DNA of 59,626 nt from the NCBI GenBank assembly GCA_017467535.1, contig JAFUST010000084.1:1-59626 (forward strand), read 5' to 3'. The notes under the pieces were generated by a model. It saw nothing but the letters and a program-made list of their open reading frames with translations, was not told the DNA's origin and did no database searches. The position numbers and the translations under genes are program-made. The DNA comes from Prevotella sp. Its GTDB lineage: Bacteria; Bacteroidota; Bacteroidia; Bacteroidales; Bacteroidaceae. Every line of letters starts with the position of its first letter. The first letter of the stretch is position 1. Of the stretch, positions 53,777 through 59,626 are shown one piece after another.

Positions 53777-54658
53777 ATGAAGAAATTTGTCCTAGACTTG
53801 AAGGTCAAGTCCGTGGAGAAGGTGCATGAGCGCTATGTGCTGATACGCCTGACCGATGACCAGCCGCTGCCGGAGATGCAGCCGGGGCAGTTCGTAGAGG
53901 TCAGGGTAGACGGTTCGCCCGCCACCTTCCTGCGCCGACCGATATCCATCAACTTCGTTGACCGTCAGGCCAACGAACTGTGGTTGCTCGTAGCCTGTGT
54001 GGGCGACGGCACCCGCCGTCTGGCCGAACTGAGGCCCGGCGACACCCTCAACTGTATGTTGCCACTGGGCAATGGGTGGACTTGTCCACAGAAGACTCTC
54101 CCCCGGCCCCTCCCTGTAAGGGAGGGGAGTGGTTACTCTCAAGCACAGTCACTATCTACTCCCCTCCCTCACAGGGAGGGGTTGGGGGAGAGTCTGTTGG
54201 GGGAGAGTCTTTTTCTCCTCATCGGTGGCGGCGTGGGCGTGGCTCCGCTGCTCTATCTGGGGGCGGTGCTGCGGCAGAGTGGGGTAGAGCCCACGTTTCT
54301 GCTGGGTGCCCGTTCGAAGAAAGACCTGCTGATGCTGCAGGAGTTTGAGAAGTATGGCCGCGTGCTGGTGACCACCGAGGACGGTTCGATGGGCGAACGG
54401 GGCTTCGTGACCAACCACAGTGTGCTGCAGCAGGAGCACTTCGACCTCATCCAGTGCTGTGGCCCCACGCCGATGATGAAGGCCGTGGCCCGCTATGCCC
54501 GCCAGAGCGGCACGGCGTGCGAGGTGTCGCTGGAGAACCTGATGGCTTGCGGACTGGGGGCCTGCCTGTGCTGTGTGGAGAAAACCACCGAGGGCAACCT
54601 GTGTGTCTGCAAGGAGGGACCTGTGTTTAACATCAATAGACTGCTATGGCAAGACTAA
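53777..54658 (+). CDS. pyrK: Dihydroorotate dehydrogenase electron-transfer subunit PyrK with in-frame repeat insertion
   Basis: 293 residues. PyrK carries FAD and a [2Fe-2S] cluster and passes electrons from PyrD to NAD. FAD-binding part: [11 protein letters not shown] and [10 protein letters not shown]; nucleotide part: [18 protein letters not shown]; cluster part: [23 protein letters not shown], split here as CGLGACLCC plus a later Cys. Between GNGWTCP and LFLLIGGG about 40 extra residues ([20 protein letters not shown], then [19 protein letters not shown]) are encoded by an inverted pair of the C/G-rich palindromic element. The frame is kept. The insert falls at a domain boundary, so the enzyme may still work. 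It overlaps pyrD by 13 nt. Confidence 0.92.
   Translation: MKKFVLDLKVKSVEKVHERYVLIRLTDDQPLPEMQPGQFVEVRVDGSPATFLRRPISINFVDRQANELWLLVACVGDGTRRLAELRPGDTLNCMLPLGNGWTCPQKTLPRPLPVREGSGYSQAQSLSTPLPHREGLGESLLGESLFLLIGGGVGVAPLLYLGAVLRQSGVEPTFLLGARSKKDLLMLQEFEKYGRVLVTTEDGSMGERGFVTNHSVLQQEHFDLIQCCGPTPMMKAVARYARQSGTACEVSLENLMACGLGACLCCVEKTTEGNLCVCKEGPVFNINRLLWQD
54094..54209. repeat. Inverted pair of C/G-rich palindromic elements, copy F (inside pyrK)
   Basis: Left arm 54094-54132 (GACTCTCCCCCGGCCCCTCC ... AGGGAGGGGAGTGG) and right arm 54156-54194 are near-perfect reverse complements, about 23 nt apart. A direct repeat of TGTTGGGGGAGAGTC-like sequence follows (54180-54194 and 54195-54209). The architecture equals that of the C/D pair between korB and korC, but here it lies within a gene and adds 40 codons. 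Confidence 0.85.
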
Positions 54659-55554
54659 ACGTACAGATAGGCGACCTGCGCCTGAAGAATCCCGTGATGA
54701 CTGCCTCGGGCACGTTCGGCTACGGACTGGAGTTCCAGGACTTCATGCCCCTGGACGGCATCGGCGGCATCATCGTGAAGGGCACCACCCTCCGTCCTCG
54801 CGAGGGCAACGACTATCCACGCATGGCGGAGACGCCGATGGGCATGCTCAACTGCGTGGGACTGCAGAACAAGGGCGTGGACTACTTCTGCGAGCACATC
54901 TATCCGCAGATCAAGGACATCGACACCAATATGATTGTCAACGTGAGCGGCTCGTCGCCGGAGGACTATGCCGAGTGTGCCGCCCGCATCGATGCGCTGG
55001 ACCGTATTCCCGCCATCGAACTGAACATCTCGTGCCCCAACGTGCACGACGGCGGCATGGCCTTCGGCGTGACCTGTGCCGGAGCCGAGAGCGTGGTCAG
55101 GGCAGTGCGCGAGCGCTACCACAAGACGCTCATCGTGAAACTCTCGCCCAACGTGACCGACATCACCGAGATTGCACGGGCCGTGGAGGCTGCCGGTGCC
55201 GACGCGGTGTCGCTCATCAACACGCTGATGGGCATGGCCGTCGACATTGAGCGGCGGTGCAAGGTGCTCTCCATAGGCACTGGCGGACTGAGCGGCCCCT
55301 GCGTGAAGCCCGTGGCCCTGCGCATGGTCTACCAGGTGGCCCACAGCGTCGGGATTCCCGTCATCGGCCTGGGTGGCATCTGCTCGGCCCAGGATGCGCT
55401 GGAGTTCATCATGTGCGGTGCCACCGCCATCGAGATCGGCACCGCCAACTTCCTCGATCCCGCCATCTCCATCAAGGTACGCGACGGCATCAACGACTGG
55501 CTCGACCAACATGGCGTGGCTTCGGTGACAGAAATTACCGGAACCATAGATTAA
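54646..55554 (+). CDS. pyrD: Dihydroorotate dehydrogenase PyrD, class 1B
   Basis: 302 residues, the FMN subunit oxidising dihydroorotate to orotate in pyrimidine synthesis. Motifs: [18 protein letters not shown] at the start, [32 protein letters not shown] with the catalytic Cys of class 1B in the Ser/Cys loop region, [29 protein letters not shown] and [19 protein letters not shown] binding FMN phosphate. The overlap with pyrK and its presence together define the NAD-linked heterotetramer. Length is standard. A secreted pectate lyase begins only 24 nt downstream. Confidence 0.95.
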   Translation: MARLNVQIGDLRLKNPVMTASGTFGYGLEFQDFMPLDGIGGIIVKGTTLRPREGNDYPRMAETPMGMLNCVGLQNKGVDYFCEHIYPQIKDIDTNMIVNVSGSSPEDYAECAARIDALDRIPAIELNISCPNVHDGGMAFGVTCAGAESVVRAVRERYHKTLIVKLSPNVTDITEIARAVEAAGADAVSLINTLMGMAVDIERRCKVLSIGTGGLSGPCVKPVALRMVYQVAHSVGIPVIGLGGICSAQDALEFIMCGATAIEIGTANFLDPAISIKVRDGINDWLDQHGVASVTEITGTID

Positions 55555-55578
55555 AAACGACAACTAATTTACTAAGCA

Positions 55579-58500
55579 ATGAAAGCAAGACTATTACTCA
55601 GTACGTTGTTGCTGGCCGGCAGCATGGCTGCCTCCGCCCAGCAACTGGCCTTCCCCGGTGCGCAGGGCTTCGGTCGCTATGCTACCGGCGGACGCGGCGG
55701 TACGGTGTACCACGTGACCAACCTGAACGACAAGGGCAGCGGCTCGCTGCGCGATGCCATCAGCCAGCCCAACCGCATCATCGTGTTCGACGTGAGCGGC
55801 GTCATCCGCATCAACTCCCGCCTGGTGTTCAGCAGCAACCTGACCATTGCCGGACAGACGGCCCCCGGCGAGGGCATCACCGTCTATGGCGACGGTATGT
55901 CGTGCTCGGGTGCCTCGAACGTCATCATGCGCTATATGCGTTTCCGCATGGGCTCTGTCGGCACGAAGGATGCCGACTGTGCCGGTCTGGCCAATGGCGG
56001 CAACATGATCTTCGACCACTGCTCGTTTGCATGGGGACAGGATGAGAACTTCTCCATCAACTGGGACAAGAAGGGCGTGGAGCCTCACGACATCACCATC
56101 CAGAACAGCATCGTGGGCCAGGGCTTGATGCAGCACTCGGCCGGCGGTCTGATACAGGCCGACAACATCACCATGTATCGCGTGCTGCTCTGCGACAACA
56201 AGACGCGTAACTTCAAGGTGAAGGGCAAGCACCAGTATGTGAACAACATCGTCTACAACTGGAGCGCCTATGCCTACGAGATGGGCGGCGAGTCCAGCGG
56301 CGAGTCGTTTGCCAACGCCGTGGGCAACCTCTTCATCAACGGCAACTCCACCAGCACCTCGGCCAACGGCTTCTCGGGCGGTAACTCGGGATTCCACTTC
56401 TATGGCGACGACAACTGGCAGGACCGCAACAAGGACGGCATCTTCAACCCCGAACTCTTCACGGGCGATGGCGGCGGCGACCGTCAGAGCAAGCCCTATG
56501 ACTATCCGGCACTGGACACCTGGTCGGGCAAGGACCTGGTGGAGAAACTGCTGCCTGAGGTGGGTGCCTCGCTGCCCTATCGCGACCTGACCGATGCCTA
56601 CATGGTGAACGAGGTGCTGTCGTTCGGCAAGAAGGGCAACCTCATCACCAGCGAGAAGGATCTGCCCTACGGCACGCCTGACACCTGGAGCACCTTCAAG
56701 GGCACCAAGGCACAGGACACTGACGGCGACGGTATGCCCGATGCCTGGGAGGAGGCCAACGGCACCGACAAGACCAAGAACGACGCCATGACCATAGCCG
56801 CCAACGGCTATGCCAACATCGAGAACTACTTCAATGCCATCTCCAAGGACAGCCGCGAGTTCTTCCTGCGTGCCCCGATGCTGCTGGCCATGTCGGCTTC
56901 TACCACCAACAGCGTGACGCTCGAATGGGCCGACTTCACCGACAACGAGGAGGGCTTCATCGTGGAGATGAAGCAGGGCACCGACTTCGTGGAGATTGGC
57001 CGTACGGCAGCCAACGTGAGCACCTTCACCTATGCTAATGATGACCTGAAACCTGCCACCTCCTATGTGGTTCGCGTCTGCGCCTACGAGGGCGACAAGA
57101 AGTCGGACTACACGGCAGAACTGACGGCCAAGACGCGTCCCGAGCAGACGGACATCATCGATGCTGACAACTTCCAGGGTACGGGAGCCGGCGAATGGCT
57201 CATCGCTCCCACGGCTGACGAGACCTACACGCTGACCGAGGCTAAGGACTACACGGCAGTGGTGGTGCGCAGCGATGCCAACGTGACCATCGGCGGCACG
57301 GGCTACATCAGCGGCACGGCCTCGCTCAACAAGACCGGACGGGGCACGCTCACCGTGGCCAGCGACCAGCACTACACGGGGGCCACCGTGCTGCACGACG
57401 GCACTTACGAGTTCTCCAGTCTGAAGAATGGCGACCAGCCCAGCGGTCTGGGCATGAGCCAGGAGTTTGCACAGAACTGGGTGATGGACGGCGGCGTCTA
57501 TAAGTACACGGGGGCCACGACGGCCACCAACCGTTCGGCCCGTCTCTACAGCGACACTGAACTGAACATCGCCCGTAGCGGCACGGCCGTGACCATGAGC
57601 GGCTCGATGGAAGGTCAGGGCAACCTGACCATCGACGGCGAGGGCCAGGTGGTGGTCAACTCTACCAGTTTCTTCAACTTCGACGGCAACCTCGTGCTCA
57701 AGGGCGGCGAGGTGAGACTCAACTCGAAGGACGTATCCGACAAGGGCATCGGCAAGGCCTCGAAACTCGTCCTGCAGGGCGGAGCATTCTCGGCTGTGGG
57801 CAAAAACGAAGCCAACGTCACCTACAGTTTCCCCATCGAGGCCGTGGCAGGCACCACCTCGTCCACTTATTTCGACCTGTGGAACACCAATAAGTGTACT
57901 GTCACTGGCACTGGCACCCTGGAGTGGGGCGTCACCTATCTGCGCGAATACATCGAGGGCAACTGGGACGGCTTCACTGGCCACCTCGTCATCAAGCCCT
58001 TCGGCAGCAACGGCACCAACCGCCAGTTTGCCATCCGCAACAATGTGGGCATCCGTAACGCCACCATCTATCTGAAGAGTGGTGCTGCCATCAATGGTGC
58101 CAAGAACGAGTCTACCTACTATCTTGGCGGACTGTCGGGCGAGGCCGGTTCTATCCTGGCCGGCTTCAATGTAAAGGCTAAGGGTAGCGGCACATGGGTC
58201 GTAGGCGGAGCCAATACCGACGAGACCTTCAATGGCATCATCAACAATAACGACCAGGCCGGCAGCCATCCTGGCACTACCAACATCGTGAAGGAGGGCA
58301 CTGGCGACTGGCGCTTGACGGGCACTAATGTCTATGCCGGTACAACGAAGGTCAACGCCGGAACGCTCATCGTCAACGGCAAGCACACGGGCACCGGTGC
58401 CATCACCGTGGCCGCTGCTGCCACGCTGGCCGGACGGGGCTCGCTGGCCGGTGCCGTCACGCTCAACGGCACGCTGCAGGTGGGCGACACGCTGGCCACC

Positions 58501-59427
58501 GATGCCGGCCTGAACTTCGGTGGCGGCCTGCGTCTGGGCACTGCTGCCGTGCTGAGTCTCAACGAGGCTGCACAGGAGACTACCCACTACAATGGCGACG
58601 AGATACAGGCCTTCACGGGCACCGTCACCAGTGGCACCTTTGCCAAGATACTGCCCGAGACGCCCGGCGAGGGTCAGACCTGGGACACCAGCGACCTCTA
58701 CACCAAGGGCATCCTGCGCGTGGTGGGCGGACAGGAGAAACCCGATGACCCGCAACCCGAGCCCGAGCCGCAGAGCGAGACCAAGAAGGTCTGCATCGCC
58801 TGGGGCAACTGCACCAGAACGGGTGGCGACAGCAATTGCACGGAGTTGGTGGGCAACGAGGAGAGTCCTTCCAACAACATCGGCTTCTCTATGCACTATA
58901 CCACTGCGGACAAGACCTACTCCAAGGGTGAGAAGATGACCTACGACTTCGACGGCATGCAGCGCACGGGCATCAAACTGTCGAACGGTTCACAGAACAG
59001 CATCATGATTCCTGATGGCTACAAGGTGACCAAACTCACACTGTGGAGTATCGTGGGCACTAACAGCAGCAACCGTACCAGTTACTGGAAGGAAGTGGCA
59101 GGCAAGTCTTTCACCGAGGCTGATGGTCAGATTCTCAACCTCACCGCCACTGCCGCAGCACCCAACAAAGCCGAGTTCACGCTGAACAACGTGCAGAAGG
59201 AACTGACCTTCACCAATGCCGGCGAGCAGCAGAGCATCGTCATCGTGATGGAGTATCACACCGGTGGTGATGATACCGGCGTGGAGGCCGTCACCTATGG
59301 CGGCACCCTTCGTACCGAGTACTACACTCTTTCCGGCGAGCGTATCTCCGCTCCCTCTAAGGGCCTCTACTTGATGCGCATCTACAGCAGCGACGGCCGT
59401 GTGCAGTCCCGCAAGGTGCTCTTCTGA
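55579..59427 (+). CDS. Secreted multidomain pectate lyase (PL1 type) with C-terminal sorting-like tail
   Basis: 1,282 residues. Signal peptide MKARLLLSTLLLAGSMAASA; then a PL1-type parallel beta-helix (about 22-425): FPGAQGFGRYATGGRGGTVY, GSGSLRDAISQPNRIIVFDV, NLTIAGQTAPGEGITVYGD, and LLCDNKTRNFKVKG with a likely catalytic Arg. DTDGDGMPDAWEEANGTD (about 379) closes the domain. Next a fibronectin type III domain (430-520), autotransporter-type beta-strand repeats (LTGTNVYAGTTKVNAGTLIV near 915-930), a Pro/Glu linker (about 1,055), an unassigned beta-rich domain, and a tail (TEYYTLSGERISAPSKGLYL ... SRKVLF) resembling type IX sorting tails of Prevotella. It should cleave pectin or pectate outside the cell. 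The gap to pyrD leaves no room for a clear promoter. Confidence 0.88.
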   Translation: MKARLLLSTLLLAGSMAASAQQLAFPGAQGFGRYATGGRGGTVYHVTNLNDKGSGSLRDAISQPNRIIVFDVSGVIRINSRLVFSSNLTIAGQTAPGEGITVYGDGMSCSGASNVIMRYMRFRMGSVGTKDADCAGLANGGNMIFDHCSFAWGQDENFSINWDKKGVEPHDITIQNSIVGQGLMQHSAGGLIQADNITMYRVLLCDNKTRNFKVKGKHQYVNNIVYNWSAYAYEMGGESSGESFANAVGNLFINGNSTSTSANGFSGGNSGFHFYGDDNWQDRNKDGIFNPELFTGDGGGDRQSKPYDYPALDTWSGKDLVEKLLPEVGASLPYRDLTDAYMVNEVLSFGKKGNLITSEKDLPYGTPDTWSTFKGTKAQDTDGDGMPDAWEEANGTDKTKNDAMTIAANGYANIENYFNAISKDSREFFLRAPMLLAMSASTTNSVTLEWADFTDNEEGFIVEMKQGTDFVEIGRTAANVSTFTYANDDLKPATSYVVRVCAYEGDKKSDYTAELTAKTRPEQTDIIDADNFQGTGAGEWLIAPTADETYTLTEAKDYTAVVVRSDANVTIGGTGYISGTASLNKTGRGTLTVASDQHYTGATVLHDGTYEFSSLKNGDQPSGLGMSQEFAQNWVMDGGVYKYTGATTATNRSARLYSDTELNIARSGTAVTMSGSMEGQGNLTIDGEGQVVVNSTSFFNFDGNLVLKGGEVRLNSKDVSDKGIGKASKLVLQGGAFSAVGKNEANVTYSFPIEAVAGTTSSTYFDLWNTNKCTVTGTGTLEWGVTYLREYIEGNWDGFTGHLVIKPFGSNGTNRQFAIRNNVGIRNATIYLKSGAAINGAKNESTYYLGGLSGEAGSILAGFNVKAKGSGTWVVGGANTDETFNGIINNNDQAGSHPGTTNIVKEGTGDWRLTGTNVYAGTTKVNAGTLIVNGKHTGTGAITVAAAATLAGRGSLAGAVTLNGTLQVGDTLATDAGLNFGGGLRLGTAAVLSLNEAAQETTHYNGDEIQAFTGTVTSGTFAKILPETPGEGQTWDTSDLYTKGILRVVGGQEKPDDPQPEPEPQSETKKVCIAWGNCTRTGGDSNCTELVGNEESPSNNIGFSMHYTTADKTYSKGEKMTYDFDGMQRTGIKLSNGSQNSIMIPDGYKVTKLTLWSIVGTNSSNRTSYWKEVAGKSFTEADGQILNLTATAAAPNKAEFTLNNVQKELTFTNAGEQQSIVIVMEYHTGGDDTGVEAVTYGGTLRTEYYTLSGERISAPSKGLYLMRIYSSDGRVQSRKVLF

Positions 59428-59462
59428 GCGGTTGCAGTAGGCATGCAGGTCGCCAAGTACCT

Positions 59463-59550
59463 GTTTGGAGCCTCCAAACGCACCGTTTGGAGGCTTCAAA
59501 CGGGTAGTTTGAAGGCTTCAAACACGGTGCTTGGAGTGCCTCGGTGAAGG
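59463..59550. repeat. Array 2: 22-bp tandem palindromic repeats
   Basis: Units of exactly 22 bp at 59463, 59485 and 59507, with a decayed fourth at 59529. Cores: GTTTGGAGCCTCCAAAC, GTTTGGAGGCTTCAAAC, GTTTGAAGGCTTCAAAC; 5-bp spacers GCACC, GGGTA, ACGGT. Base changes in one arm are matched in the other (GGAG/CTCC versus GAAG/CTTC). Same 17+5 geometry as array 1. It starts 36 bp after the pectate lyase stop codon. Confidence 0.88.
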
Positions 59551-59620
59551 TCGCTTCCAGCGGCCTTATACTACCTTCTCTCTCGTAGAGAGAAGTACGT
59601 ATAGGCCCTGAAGCCTTCAC
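59543..59620. terminator. Long imperfect hairpin after array 2
   Basis: GGTGAAGG (59543-59550) pairs with CCTTCACC (59613-59620); inside, GGCCTTATACTACCTTCTCT (from 59562) pairs with bulges to the sequence ending at 59607, with a CGT loop in CTTCTCTCT-CGT-AGAGAGAAG. It may end the pectate lyase transcript or be the outer part of a mobile repeat. The window ends just after it. Confidence 0.5.
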
Positions 59621-59626
59621 CTCGGC

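Noticed and set aside
55594-58896. A 1,100-codon open frame antisense to the pectate lyase
   Set aside because: It mirrors the GC-rich codon use of the lyase gene, has no recognisable domains and is rich in H, V, G and A as expected of a shadow frame.

Overview
The window looks like a chromosomal piece of a Bacteroidota, most likely a Prevotella-type member of the Bacteroidales. The grounds are repeated promoters of the Bacteroides form (TTTG, 18-20 nt, TAnnTTTG), Mfa/FimA-type (type V pilus) fimbrial lipoproteins, a TonB receptor, DUF3575 and C-terminal sorting-type domains, and typical Bacteroidales versions of vor/kor, cobUTS, holA, nif3 and pyrKD. The genus is inferred; no rRNA or tRNA gene was seen.

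Layout. 1-0.75 kb: a probable secreted protein with no clear start codon. 0.8-3.75 kb: an operon for a four-subunit 2-oxoacid:ferredoxin oxidoreductase (ferredoxin, VorB, TPP subunit, gamma subunit); VorB is cut by an in-frame TAG. 3.8-6.6 kb (minus): two secreted phosphatases behind tandem near-identical promoters. 6.8-10.1 kb (minus): TonB receptor coupled to an exported Fe-S aldo/keto reductase. 10.25-13.3 kb: a lipoprotein and, convergent to it, cobU-cobT-cobS. 13.4-18.9 kb: XRE regulator, a 0.7-kb gene-free region rich in TTAAA, holA, a lone HsdR-N protein, a zinc-ribbon coiled-coil protein, Nif3 and a nuclease lipoprotein. 18.95-19.75 kb: gene-free, with an array of 22-bp palindromic tandem repeats.

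19.75-53.7 kb is the centrepiece: an apparent single transcription unit of about 34 kb. It holds a DUF3575-OmpA-TPR protein, three related fimbrillin-like lipoproteins, an Mfa2/FimB-type anchor, a further fimbrial lipoprotein, and two giant secreted proteins (about 3,920 and 4,190 residues) built from dozens of VYGGGN-type repeats. Gaps are 37 nt or less and no internal terminator was seen. The likely product is a surface pilus or adhesin apparatus. After it come pyrK-pyrD and, 24 nt behind pyrD, a modular secreted family-1 pectate lyase. The window ends in a second 22-bp palindromic array and a long hairpin.

Two repeat families deserve attention: (i) the 22-bp-period palindromic arrays at 19.0 and 59.5 kb, with unlike sequences but the same geometry and some compensated base changes; (ii) short C-rich/G-rich palindromic elements, several in inverted pairs, two of which lie in frame inside conserved enzymes (VorB and PyrK).
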